Source of the DNA: Stemphylium vesicarium
Taxonomy: Eukaryota; Ascomycota; Dothideomycetes; Pleosporales; Pleosporaceae
Direction: 5' to 3'
DNA length: 64,000 bases
Assembly (NCBI GenBank): GCA_004380135.1
Contig: QXCR01000076.1
Location: 1-64,000 of the forward strand
The notes below the pieces were generated by a model. It made no database searches. It saw only the letters and a list, made by a program, of their open reading frames with translations, and had not been told where the DNA came from. Below, piece by piece: positions 10,679 to 21,944 of this stretch (position 1 is its first letter; the number at the start of each line of letters is the position of its first letter). The translations under genes and the position numbers were made by a program.

Positions 10679-12855
10679 TCATCTATCGTTCTTCGTTCGT
10701 TCATCATCCACAACAAACGCACCGGGATCCTCCCACTTCTTCGCCTTGAGCACCCTCATCCTCTTAACAGGGCTCGCAGACCTCAACTGCGTCTCCCTTT
10801 CTTGCGCCTCGAGTTTCGCTCTCAACATCTCATTCTCCCTCTCCAGCTCATCAACACGATCTCTGAGTTCCGGATCCGGGTCCTCGTAAACCTTGACCTC
10901 CTGCTTCATCTGTGCCTTTGTAGCGCGGATAACGACGTCGATTTTGGAGTCGATGTGAGCTTGCTGGTTGTCCTGTTCGTTTTCGAGGGCGGCTTGCCAA
11001 CGGCGACGTTCTTGGTCCACGGCCGTTTCCATCTCGAGGTAGCATTCGTCGCGGATCTCTTGCTCGAGGTCCGCCATGTGGTCTTCGGCTAGGGCCCAGG
11101 ACGACTCTGCGGCTTTTCGGCGTGCGGTTTCTTCTGAGAGGCGGAGGGCGAAGACTTCGAGTTCGGCGGTTAGGCGCGCTACTTCGTCGTTGGCGGCGTC
11201 GAGTTCCTCTAGTATTGCTGCTGGCGTCGTTCGGCCGGAGGGCGCGGTGCGACTTGATGATGCGGTACCGGGGCGCTTTTGTGGTATGGTCGAGAGGATG
11301 GTGTCGGTGAGGGATGGAACTCGCGGTACTGTCACCTCTCGGGCGAGCGCAGAGTAGCGGAGGATTTGGGAGGTCGCGTTGAAATCCCCCTTAGGGTCTG
11401 CTGTGACTACCATGATTGACTTTTGAGGTGATCGGTGCTGATGTGCGGTACGAGATGAGGAAGGATATGAATTTGAGAAGAGGAGCTCGGTAAGTTTGCA
11501 TTGGCGGAAAGGGACGATGTTCTGTTCACGGGTTAGTAGTTGTTAGATCAGATCCACGTTAATCATACCTTTGAGCCACCCGCGTTGTCAGACTGCATCT
11601 GCATACATTGACCAAGATACATCAGGGATTCGTTGATCTTGCCGGCTTCAGCGAGCGTCTCACCCGCAGTCTTAGCATTACGAGCACGCTCTGAGCCTGC
11701 CAAATCGACGATAGTGAGGTTGCTGCTAGACCAAGGGCCTTTGTGTTCAGCGTTACGCTTCTTGATCTCAATGTTGAAAAAGCCGTGGCTTCGCGAGCTG
11801 ACAGCATTGCTACCAGTCCCAGTGACTTTGCGCTCCATGAGGCCCGTCTCAAGCACTATCATAGCTTCCTCGAAACTTCCGCAGATGATCTTGGTAAGAC
11901 CTGCAACGACCTTTTTATCGGGACTTTGCTCCGTGTTCTTGAATAGCAACGCTCTACGCTTCACATTCGAGTTCTTGCTCTTCGTTGGGTTGCCACTCAA
12001 AAGGTCAAAAATGCGGTCGTTGTATACCTCGTACATGGACATGACAATAGCATACTCTACAGTCGGATCTGCTGGGATCTGTATGTCGCCGACGGAGGGA
12101 GTCTGAGGTAGCATTGATGGTCGCGGGATCTTGCTCGATTTCCAGTTACTGCCCGTTGAGAAAATACTACAATCCTGTGACACAAGTGAGCTTTTGTACA
12201 TTGGTACATGTGGATAGAGATCCATACCTGCATGGGGGTTTGCGCTCGAGATGGGAACCGCTCAGACTGGTTATCACCAAACATGTTATCCAAATATGCG
12301 GTTGCGGTATACATCTGAGCATCCGAGACATCTGCAGTCGCTAGCGAGGAGAAGGCGGGTGCTCCATAGAAAGATTGTACGAGTTGCTCTTCGCATGTCT
12401 GATAAATGACATCCAGCGTCATCTGAACAAGTCCACGCTGGGTCTTGGTTCCGAGGATTGTATGGCTCTGCCTCTGTGTTAGTACAGCCCGCCCCAACAT
12501 GCAAGAGTATGTAGTATACCTTTCCAGAGCCACTGCATCCCAATGTCGCAAACAATCCATCCCGCCCATGATGTTCTGGCGCGCCCATGACACCCTCAAT
12601 CATTGGAATGATGCCGGTCCCCTTGAACAAATCCATTTGTCGCGCATCCTCCTCGAAGACCTGGGTAAAAGCGAAACGCTCCACGGCTCGCTTGCGTTTG
12701 TCATTTGAATTGGCGGGCGGTTGTATAGTGATATGCGTCGGATGGCTCCGTTCGCTTTCTTCAACAGTCAGGAAGCGCGGACTTGCAGAGTTGGAAGGGC
12801 GCAGGCGCAAGAAAACATCGAATAGCGAACTCGAGGGTCGCTGTGGAGGCTCCAT
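10679..12855 (-). CDS. Kinesin-like motor protein (possibly kinesin-6)
   Basis: Four exons on the minus strand (12855-12520, 12467-12228, 12174-11569, 11521-10679) encode 674 residues with the motor domain at the N-terminus. Motor marks are LFDVFLRLRPS near residue 10, the P-loop GCSGSGKSHT split by intron 1 between K and S, YEVYNDRIFDLL, switch I SSRSHGFFNI, switch II VDLAGSER, NESLMYLGQCM and FRQCKLTELLF. An insertion of about 70 residues with no kinesin signature lies between the P-loop region and the strand leading to YNDRIFDLL, which is the kind of loop-6 insert seen in kinesin-6 motors; the total length resembles fission yeast Klp9. After the motor comes a coiled coil (about 480-620) and a basic tail. 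The kinesin assignment is firm; the subfamily is inference. It would act on spindle or cytoplasmic microtubules. Confidence 0.9.
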
Positions 12856-13135
12856 GTTGGTGGTGTGTATATCTTTTCCGGAAATGCAGGCGGAGAGTTA
12901 GTTGACGTTGGTGTACCACAAGTGTGGAGATGCTCGTGCTCGCGTGTCGGTCAACAAGCCCCGGCCGCGGTTGCCCTGAGCAACCGACGCGACTTCCGCT
13001 CTACGCTATGACGCACTTGCATGTGATGCTGTCTGGAGATGCGGAGGAGGGGTACAGCTCCTTTCCAGTATAGGAGCTCCATACGCGCAAACTTCTATTG
13101 CCATACACCTGCTTTAAAAACTCCACGTTGCCACC
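12856..13135. promoter_or_regulatory. Divergent promoter, kinesin / F-box-type gene
   Basis: A 280-bp gap between two divergent start codons, so it must carry both promoters. No clear TATA element was seen. Confidence 0.4.
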
Positions 13136-14411
13136 ATGGACAAGCTGCCCACAGAGCTCCTTTTCTCCATCGTAGAGGCCAGCAGTACGTTTCCAGAAGT
13201 GCTGACATAGAGAAGCATCAACCGCAAGTTCCGCAGCGTGGTCATCAAATCAGGCAAGAATCTGGCATTCAATTTGCTCCGTTCTAAGCACATGATCGCC
13301 TTCGATGACGCTCTTCTCGCTATTCGGCTGATGCGCATACCTCGGGAAGCATGCTGCCACTACGACCCGACCAAAGGTGGCTACTCTGTTTATCCGTCGG
13401 CTGATTCCTTCCAAGCTGTCAAGAATGGCGCGGAGACGCCCCCTGGCTTTTCCTCGGTACCGGCTGCATCGTGGTATGAGGAGGCGGTGGCTGCGGTGGA
13501 TTTATATCTGCTCGTCTTGGCCTGGATGTCTACTACCACATGTGATACAAGCCACGTCAATGGCCAAAGGCTCTTTGCTGGAGGAGTACTTATGGTGCAA
13601 GTGGACGAATGGGCGCAATGGCCAAAACCCATGGCAAGTGCCTACATTCGGAGCTTCTTTCGCATCTTTGCCTTCACAGCTGTGTTTGGATTTCGCGTGT
13701 TTTCTGAGCCTGTTGCTCGACTCGAGGGCCGACCGGATAAAAAGAACCAACCTGTTACAGAAGGAACTTGAAAAGTTCCCAGTGTTTGCATCACTTAGGG
13801 GATTCCGTTTTGATCAGACTCGTCATCCCCTCTTTGACGGCTTCTTCGAGTGGCTTTATGCACAGCCTGAGCCAGGAAACGTCCTGGCATTACCTGAACG
13901 CTACCAGAACCCCAATATGCAGGAAATTGGCGTTCCACCGAACAAGCTTTATGCGGACGATGCCCGCAATCCACTTGCTCTCATGCAGCTTCTCAAGATC
14001 TACGAGACTATGCAAGACCGACGATATGGGACAGAACCAGTAAAAGGCTTCCATGTCGCGTGTCGAGTTAGCCCAGTATACTCTCTACTTACTCGGCCAT
14101 CGAACGTCTCTCGTCTCCCACTTCAAGTCTCGGTCTGGTCTGACCCTCAGACTGTGGTCAACGGATGGGCGGAGTCAAAGAACTCGTCTATAGTCCTGGA
14201 GGTTCCTCAAGCCGAGACAGGAATATATTCTGGGGACATCGGGGAGGTCATAAGGGAATGGGAAAAGCGTGGTGATCCATTTTGGGACATTCTCCTAGCT
14301 GAGCTGTGGAACAGATTTGGATTTGAATATGAGAATGAGAGAATGGATATACTGGGTCCCGATTACGGCATCCTGGACCCTAGGTATGAGCTGTTGCATG
14401 AGGATTCTTGA
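13136..14411 (+). pseudogene. F-box-type protein gene with nonsense and frameshift lesions
   Basis: The ATG at 13136 has a strong context (CCACC) and starts MDKLPTELLFSIVE, an F-box-like opening. The frame then meets TAG at 13208-13210 and continues unbroken as RSINRKFRSVVI, which is what an F-box should read next, so the TAG replaces one residue. The same frame runs to about 13762 (RLEGRPDKKNQPVTE); one extra base near 13763 then moves it to the next frame, which continues LEKFPVFASLRGFRFDQTRHP to the TGA at 14409-14411. An intron removing the TAG is possible in principle (GTAGAG at 13172 to TAG at 13210, 39 nt) but would delete half the F-box. F-box proteins are substrate receptors of SCF ubiquitin ligases; the C-terminal domain here is unrecognised. 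Two lesions argue for a pseudogene, or for two sequence errors. Confidence 0.65.
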
Positions 14412-14464
14412 TGGATCATTTGATTGAATCCTGGATCGGATGCTTGGTGGGGCAAAGCGACCGT

Positions 14465-16205
14465 CTATGCAACAACTCCTTCGCCCCGCAGCGCCTCCAC
14501 GTCCTCTTGGCTCATACCCAATGTATCACCGAGAATCTCGTCAGTGTGCTGACCTAGCGTCGGCGGTGGCAGTCGAATCCCCGGAGTGGACTCTGACCAC
14601 TTGACCGGCGTGTTTACCAACTTGATAGGCCCACATGCCGGGTGCTCTACCTCTTTGACCATATTCCGGGCAAGAACTGGGTATATTCAGTATCCATCAG
14701 AACGATGTTGCGGTGAAAATCAGGAACTTACCGTGCTCGTGGTTTAATGTATCCTGTACGTCATTGATAGCAGCATAGGCTGGACGAGTCAGGCCAAATC
14801 TCATCAAGACAGAGTAAAGAGGTGCACTTACGCATTCCGCTTCCCTCCAATATATCCAGCAACTCTTGTGTGCTCTTTTGTTTCGTCTCCGCTTCGATAA
14901 GCTCTTCTAGCTCATCTCTATGCTGCACTCTCAACGCATTCGTCTCGAACCTCTCATCAACAATCCACTCCGGTCTACCCAACTTATTACACAACACTCC
15001 ATACAGCCTATCATTCCCACCACCAAGCAGAATATCCCCATCGGCCGTCTTGAACGCCTTATACGGTACAATGGACGGATGCGAGGTTCCCCAACGTCCA
15101 GTATCGCGCTGTCCGCTGATGAGGCAGGAACTAGCGATATTCGCAAGGGTAGCAACCTGACAGTCCGAAAGAGCCACGTCAATGTGCTGACCACCGGACT
15201 TGGGGCTTCTGAGACGCTTGAAGAGGGCTGCTATGATGGAGTTGGAGGTGTAGAGACCAGTTGTTAGATCAGTAACTGCAACGCCGACCTTGACGGGTGG
15301 GCCGTCGCGGGTCCCGGTGATGTGCATCAGGCCCATTTCGCTGGATCAATGTTAACTGCATGTCGCTTTAGCGACCAAGGAAAAGACTTGACGCACGCTT
15401 CTACCATGACATCATAGCCAGCCCTGTTTCTGTACGGCCCTGTCTGACCGTAGCCGGTGATGCTGGCGTAGATGATGTTCGGGTTGATCTTTGAAACGGT
15501 GTCGTAGTCCATGGCATATTTTGCGAGAGAGCCAGGCAGATAGTTTTCAACGAGTACGTCGCATTCCTTGACTAGGCGGTGGAGGATGTCTACGCCGGCT
15601 GGATGCTGGAACGAGAGCCCTATCGATCTTTTGTTTCGGTTGACCTGTTGCTGGTTAGTTTTGCAAGAGTCAAGAAATAGAACAATCGTACGCCCAAGTA
15701 GTATGCGCTTTCACCTGGACCCTCTTGATTGTCGGTGTACTTGGCGTAGGGTGGTCCCCATGCTCGCGTGTCGTCTACGCAACATGAATCAGTTTTGGTA
15801 GTCGTGTTGGGATGTTCCACGTTCTCACCTCCCCTCGTAGGGTGCTCAATCTTGATAACGTCCGCTCTGCACCCAAGTCAATTACTGGACATGAAGCTCG
15901 CCAACCTCGGTTGTTGGTCCATACAGGGCAGTCCATGTCATACCCGAGATCTCCCAGTATTTGCGTACAGTATGGCTGAAACTGTCAGATTGAGGTCGGT
16001 AAGTATGCCACCAAGAACTTACACCAGCGAGGACTCTTGTCATGTCAAGCACTTTGATGCCGGCCAAGGGTAAGTTGGAGGCATCTGCACTCGCCGCTTC
16101 AGTCGCAAGCTGCCGAACATTGCTCGGATTACTCCAAATAAATCTCGAAACGGGCGATGCCCTTCGAAAAGCAAATCTCGAGCTTCTTAGTATAGAGCTC
16201 GCCAT
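14465..16205 (-). CDS. Mitochondrial class III CoA-transferase (CaiB/BaiF, SUGCT-like)
   Basis: Eight exons on the minus strand (16205-16023, 15975-15944, 15866-15829, 15774-15692, 15644-15397, 15340-14832, 14779-14732, 14676-14465) give 450 residues. The first 40 are Arg/Ser-rich without acidic residues, a probable mitochondrial presequence. Then come LPLAGIKVLDMTRVLAG, PYCTQILGDLGADVIKIEHP, GDDTRAWGPP and NRNKRSIGLSF, all hallmark blocks of family III CoA-transferases. GYGQTGPY followed by GYDVMVEA holds the catalytic Asp. The C-terminal blocks PYAAINDVQDTLNHEH and GPIKLVNTPVKWS also fit. The closest family I know with this layout is succinyl-CoA:glutarate CoA-transferase (SUGCT/C7orf10), active in lysine/glutarate breakdown; substrate is inference. 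It shares a 179-bp divergent promoter with RIB5 and has very short exons of 32, 38 and 48 nt. Confidence 0.9.
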
Positions 16206-16384
16206 CTTGTAAATGCAATTGAGGTATAAGAAATCACGACATGAGTCCGGCGTCGGAATGCTTCTATGTGGTATTCCCGGCGGAGCTGGAGCTAGCTCTA
16301 GTAGTTCCGAGGCTCATGGTTTAGCTGCAGCACCCCCACCCACCTCGTCATGACTTACCTCTCTCTCCAAAACTTTCCCCCACC
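16206..16384. promoter_or_regulatory. Divergent promoter, CoA-transferase / riboflavin synthase
   Basis: Only 179 bp separate the two divergent start codons, so both promoters must lie here. A CCCCCACCCACC stretch sits about 45 bp upstream of the riboflavin synthase ATG. Confidence 0.5.
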
Positions 16385-17203
16385 ATGTTTACTGGGCTCG
16401 TCGAAACAATAGGCAGTAAGCAGCTCAATGTGGCCATGTATATTTCTGCGCGGCTGCGCTGATGATAGCTAGCTGTTGCCGCGCTCGAGAAGCTTGACCA
16501 GACAGCTTCCGGAGGCGGCGGCACGTCTCTGACCATCTCGGGATGCGAGGACATTTTGGTCGATGCCCATTTGGGTGATAGCATCAGTGTCAATGGTATG
16601 TCTGCAGTGACTTTGTTCATAGCTTCGCCTGTCTAACTTGGACTAGGCACGTGTCTCACAGTCACGGCATTCGATAAATCCTCGTTCAAGATTGGATGCG
16701 CTCCCGAGACGCTCCGGCGAACAAACCTGGGCTCGCTCAAGGAAGGCTCTAACGTCAACCTCGAGCGCGCCGTCTCGGCCAACACGCGCATGGGCGGCCA
16801 CTTCGTCCAGGGCCACGTCGACACCATCGCGACTATTGAATCTGTAACCCCAGACGGCAACGCCCTCACCTTCCGCTTCAAACCGCGCGATCCCTCGGTG
16901 CTACGATACATTGTCGAGAAGGGCTATGTCACAATAGATGGCGCGAGCTTGACTGTCACAAAGGTCCAAGATGGCCCGGATGGCTGGTGGGAGGTCATGC
17001 TCATCGCGTATACGCAAGAGAAGGTGGTGACGGCGGCCAAGAAGCCTGGCGAGGATGTCAATGTCGAGGTAGACCAAGTCGGTAAATACGTGGAGAAGAG
17101 CGTGGCTGGTTACTTTGAGGGATCGGCTAATGGCGAGTTTGCTATATTAGAGAAGATGGTTTCTAAGCTCGTGGACGAGCGGCTGAAGGCTCTCGGGAAA
17201 TAG
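16385..17203 (+). CDS. RIB5: Riboflavin synthase alpha chain
   Basis: Three exons (16385-16415, 16473-16595, 16647-17203) encode 236 residues. The protein starts MFTGLVETIG, the invariant N-terminus of riboflavin synthase, and contains the two lumazine-binding repeats of the family: the first with NGTCLTVTAFD around residue 52 and the second opening MGGHFVQGHVDTIA near residue 96 and carrying IDGASLTVTKV. It dismutates two molecules of 6,7-dimethyl-8-ribityllumazine to riboflavin, the last step of vitamin B2 synthesis. Length matches the yeast enzyme (238). The first exon is only 31 nt; the acceptor used (AGCTAG before CTGTTGCC) is the one that restores IGTVAALE, whereas the nearby GATAG would shift the frame. 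Confidence 0.96.
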
Positions 17204-18281
17204 GCAGGCACATGTAAAGCCATGGACTGCCAAGAGGGTAGGGCTGGCTGTCAGTGCCGCAAAAGCCATAGTCCCACATTTGTACCCAACAAAATCACTG
17301 TATTGTAATCTCCACTCACATGGTTGCCTCGAGAAGACCAAGAGCTTGGTTGGCGGCCCCCATCATTGTGGCTTGGATAAAGTGAGGCGCAGCCCTACTT
17401 CCTGGCAAACATATAAATTAAGACCGACTTCACTCAAGATTCGTGAGATTATGACTTTTTGACTATACACAGCTATTCCGGTCGCTCTGATTGAAACTTG
17501 ACTTATGGGCCATGCTTGTCCATGGGTTCACCTTGACACCTGGGTCATGCGCAGTCTCCCCTCGGCCCTTCACTCAACATCGGTTGACAGCTGTTGAGCC
17601 GCATCACCTCGACCAAATTCAGCCAGTAGTTCCCTAACACCAGGAATGCGATTCATTTCCCAACTATTGCTTACTTGCAGGACTAGCCTGAGCTAGAGTG
17701 GGGATTTGTTAGGCAGAACATCGTCCCACCGCGCCTGTAGCGAAAATGCAGACGCATGATGTCGTCGGCTCAAGGGATCTGGAAACTCGGCCGTTCCAAA
17801 CTCTATCACCAAAACCTAGGGCCTCAATCGTTTTCAGCTGACAGCGCAGGTCTGCAATTATGTGCCGGAGTGGCGCGTCCGACCCTCCAAACGAGCACCT
17901 TGGCCCGACATTGCAGCGCAACCGCGTTTGCGGAGCAGGCACAAAGGAAAATGAAAGGTTTGGTTTGGGGGCCAAATTGAACAAGCAGACGAATTGCGCG
18001 AAAGAGGATGCGGAACAGCGGGTTACATGCAGGCTTGGTAAGGGATTTTGTCGGCACAAGTCATTGGCTTTCTCACCGGCGTGCTGCTGCATAAACACGT
18101 CAAGAGCCGACCCTTTTCAAGCGCGCATGCCACCAGACGTCTGCCCCAGACGCTCATCTCGTAGCGTTATCGCTCGGGTGCCATTTCATCTCTTCCCCGC
18201 CCGATTTCCTGGGGCATAAGTTATGCATCGCTTCTAAACACCTCTTCTCGGTTGTACGATCCCCGGCACCGCCTCCACACC
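17204..18281. other. Intergenic, no gene seen
   Basis: About 1.08 kb without a supported gene. Open stretches on both strands around 17700-18200 overlap each other and have no motif. It presumably contains the RIB5 3' end and the promoter of the gene at 18282. Confidence 0.45.
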
Positions 18282-20105
18282 ATGGATTGGCGACTCATGG
18301 ATTACGCCAAGGAAGCTGAGGAGACTGCCAACGGTCTTCTCGGCTTCGAGGACGAGATTCCACAGTGTCGCAAGGATATCAGGGGTCACATGGCTGAGCT
18401 GTATGCCATCTCGCACGCTCTCCATTCGTTGCACGATGCGCTCAAGCCTACCGAATATGGCAGATATGCGACCTACATCATGAAAGACGTCGAAGTTTGC
18501 CTGCCAAGCTTGGGATACACGCTTGACGAGATACAAGACATATTTGGCAAGTCGAAGAAAAGTAGACATACCGCACCGGGCGCTTTTCCAGGCACGCCAC
18601 CTTATGCTCTCATTTGGGAGGATGCGCTTGCAGATTTCAGAGCACAGGGCATGTCCCTACCTCAAAGGTTCGAAACAGTCAGGATGTATCTGCAGGGTAT
18701 GCTCGATGCATTGAAAGGGTATGTGATACGGGTCAATTGGCGATACGAAGGAAGCTGATCCACCGCAGGATTGATAACGTTGCCGAGTTGGCCAACTACA
18801 AAGTTTCGCTATCGAAATTGCTGAAGAAACAGCAGCCAGCTGGCTCCTACTTCAGTGAGCTGCCGGTGCAAGGTGTTGGGAAAAGTAGCGCTAGGACGCC
18901 AAAGCCGGCATCCCCCAGAGTACCCAGACCTAAGATACGCAGTCACCCCACGTATCCCGCTCCCCAATACCTTGCGTACCAGCCATCGTCACCACCACTA
19001 CCGCACCGCGCTCATATTGCCCCAACGTGGGGAGGCATAGGCATAGGAGAGGTACCATTTGTCCCACCAGCCGCACCTGAGATCCCCCAGTCTCCCACGT
19101 ATTCCTCGGCATCGTCACAGGCCTTCTCCAACCAATCGACCGATTCCGAAACGGTCGCACACTGGGCTATGAAGATCTTCGATGGGCGCTACGGAATGAC
19201 ACCGTTTCAGACGTTGGGAGAGCCTAGTGAGTGCTTTGGAAGAGACGAACCCCGGGTCCTCAAGATGCTCGAAGAGGATGGGTTTGAGGGAGTTGTAGAG
19301 CTCTCTTTCGAGGTGATGGAGGTGTGGGTGAAGATGTACTGGAGAGCTGAGGATAACCGTGCTCGTATTCTTGTTCTTGCTACGGAGCCCGATGGACGTC
19401 GCGTGAAATACCAAATTCCGATTACAGCACTGGCGTTGCGACGTGCTGGATCGTGTCTACAGCTCTGCCGAGCTAATCGTCGGGACGGTAAATTGGACCT
19501 ATGGGCTAGGTTGCGCTTTCCCACGTATGAACGTAAGTATGATAGAGATGGTAACTCCTTACATAGCTGACAGTCTGCCAGGCATGGTTCTCTTCTACTG
19601 CACCGCCGTTGCTATGAAGCGACAAGATCAAACTGTTGTCGCAGAGGAGCTGATGGACATTTTCGGTTCGGAAGAGCTGTTATTCGGCGGGTGAGTAGTC
19701 GTTCGCAAGGATCCTATGGCACATCTAACACTTTGTAGTGAGATAACAGACCACGGGGCTCTCTTCGCTTTTCGTGTCTTCTACGACCGGGATTCGCGCT
19801 GTGTACGTTTCGAAGCGACGGCTCGTCGAGGCCCGATGAACACGACTCCCATCTGGACCGCTTTCGTTACACAATACTATAAACGAGCCGACTGGATCAA
19901 ACGCGTCGCTCCGGATACCATACAGTTTGAGAAGCTGCACCCATACATGTTCTGCGACAGTTACAAGCTACACAAGGGCCCTACGGGCAAGTACCGGCTG
20001 AAATTCACTACACCGGAAGGTATGACGAATGATTGCGATACTCACCGTCTGTTGCTGACTCGCAGGCCAGATGCAAAACAGTTGCGAGAATGTCTCACTC
20101 GCTAA
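18282..20105 (+). CDS. Uncharacterised fungal protein with helical N-terminus and Pro-rich linker
   Basis: I do not recognise this family. The model has exons 18282-18718, 18769-19532, 19582-19690, 19739-20019 and 20071-20105, giving 541 residues. All internal junctions keep frame (for example ELLFGG then EITDHGALFAF). Residues 1-185 look mostly helical, beginning MDWRLMDYAKEAEETANGLL, like the N-terminal helical domains of some fungal signalling/NLR-type proteins. Residues about 190-310 are a Pro/Ser/Tyr-rich linker, and the remainder looks like a globular domain of mixed strands and helices containing VAHWAMKIFDGRYG. The last intron (20020-20070) is optional: it is 51 nt, so reading through it adds 17 residues and reaches the same stop, giving 558. 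The ATG at 18282 is the first in frame. A scaffold or interaction role is guesswork. Confidence 0.75.
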
Positions 20106-20619
20106 GATAACAAGGTTACGAACAAAATATTTACGACTTCATCACGACGATCATGATTACACGACGACTACGATAAGGGTGGTTTCTGCTTTTCGGCATG
20201 ATATACCCCACTCGGTCTTTTTTTTTTTTAACCCTCTCACCGGGCCAACAGATTGACACCAGCCTTTCGCCGACGTTGCAACGCGCTGTTCCCTCTCACT
20301 TGTTGTATTCCTTCGCGCATAGTACAATAGCCGAGAAAAACCATAGTATCAAAGCCTGAATCGTAATATTAGGAGCTAGAAAATATAATCTTCTTCGTGT
20401 CAAGCTTCTTCGGGTCTAGCTTCCCAAGCCCTGAATGCCCCGCTTTGAGACCCTTAGTGGTTGGTGTCTGTGCGCTTTTGGTACTACCAAAACCAAAATT
20501 TCCGTATCCCAACCTTCGGCGGTCCGCAGCGCCAATCTCTGTTTCCTTCGCTCACTTTTTTTTTCTACTCTTACGCCAGAATATCGACACCTGTTGCTTG
20601 AATCTCTTCCATTATCAGC
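20106..20619. promoter_or_regulatory. Upstream region of HMT1 with poly-T and CT tracts
   Basis: About 510 bp with no gene. It contains two T-runs near 20218-20230 and 20557-20565 and pyrimidine-rich DNA leading up to the HMT1 start, as is common in promoters of highly expressed fungal genes. Confidence 0.4.
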
Positions 20620-21944
20620 ATGGCGAACCAACAGGAAGCAGGAAAGAAGGACCCGCTCACGGGCATGGCGCACTCTGAGGCGCATTACTTCAACAGGTAC
20701 GCACACGATTGAAGGTGCAAACACATATGGAACTTGTGCTAACGTGGTACTCTGTAGCTACAACCACCACGGTCCGTAACCATATACTGCACTGAGAATA
20801 CTGATACTAATGCGCGGTAAAGGCATCCACGAGGAAATGCTGGTATGCATACCCCACTCCGCTAGCAGAGGCTCCAGTCACGACGACACACATGTGGCTA
20901 ACTCTGCGTGTTTAGAAAGATGAAGTCCGAACCAAGAGCTACCGAGACGCCATCTACCAGAACCCCCACCTCTTCAAGGACAAGGTCGTCCTCGACGTCG
21001 GATGCGGTACCTCCATCCTTAGCATGTTCGCGCTCCCCACCTCCTCGCATGCCATGTGAGCACATACTGATAGCTGGGAAATAGGTTCGCCGTAAAGGCC
21101 GGCGCCAAGCACGTTATTGGTGTTGACATGTCGACCATCATCGACAAGGCCAAGGAGATCGTCGAGGTCAACGGCATGTCGGACAAGATTACCCTGCTGC
21201 AAGGCAAGATGGAGGAGGTCGTTCTTCCCTTTGACAAGGTCGACATAATAATATCCGAGTGGATGGGATACTTCCTGCTTTACGAGTCCATGCTGGATAC
21301 CGTCCTCTATGCTCGCGACAAGTACCTGGTCAAGGACGGTCTCATCTTCCCCGACAAGGCCACTATCTTCATGGCTGGTATCGAGGACGGCGAGTACAAG
21401 GACGAGAAGATTGGCTGTAAGTCTGCTTCAACTCTTTTTTCATCTTCATATACTAACCCGACTAGTCTGGGACAACGTCTGGGGCTTCGACTACTCGCCC
21501 CTCAAGGCCACCGCCATGACTGAGCCCCTCGTCGACACCGTCGACATCAAGGCCGTCGTCACCGACCCCTCCCCCGTCATCACCCTCGACCTCTACACTT
21601 GCACTGTCGCCGACCTCGCTTTCCGGTTACCATACGAGCTCAAGGTGCGCCGCAACGACTTTGTCCACGCAGTCATTGCCTGGTTCGACATTGAATTCGC
21701 CGCCTGCCACAAGCCTATTCGCTTCTCTACCGGCCCCCACACAAAGTACACCCACTGGAAACAAACCGTCTTCTACCTCAAGGACGTGCTCACAGTTGAG
21801 GAGGGCGAGACCATTAGCGGTGTCCTCGAGAACAAGCCCAGCGAGAAGAACCACCGCGACTTGGACATTTCCATCTCGTATAAGCTCGACTCGCAAGACA
21901 TGCACAGGCAGTCGTCTGGCGAGGCCCAGTACAAGATGTGCTAA
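20620..21944 (+). CDS. HMT1: Type I protein arginine N-methyltransferase (PRMT1/Hmt1)
   Basis: Six exons (20620-20696, 20758-20771, 20823-20842, 20916-21025, 21085-21416, 21466-21944) encode 343 residues, close to yeast Hmt1 (348). Exons 2 and 3 are only 14 and 20 nt. Family marks are HYFNSYNHHGIHEEML, the SAM motif VLDVGCGTSILSMF near residue 60, the acidic VIGVDMS, the double-E loop starting SEWMGYFLLYESML around residue 140, and THW (about residue 290). It methylates arginine in RGG proteins and histone H4, in nucleus and cytosol. The intron after GTSILSM has an unusual donor: the only junction that keeps the conserved SMFAVKAGA sequence is AGCAT|GTTCGC...ATAG|GTTCGCC, with GTTCGC instead of a GTAAGT-like site. 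Confidence 0.95.

Noticed and set aside
11076..11357. Plus-strand frames opposite the kinesin coiled coil
   Set aside because: Ser/Arg-rich antisense of the coiled-coil exon.
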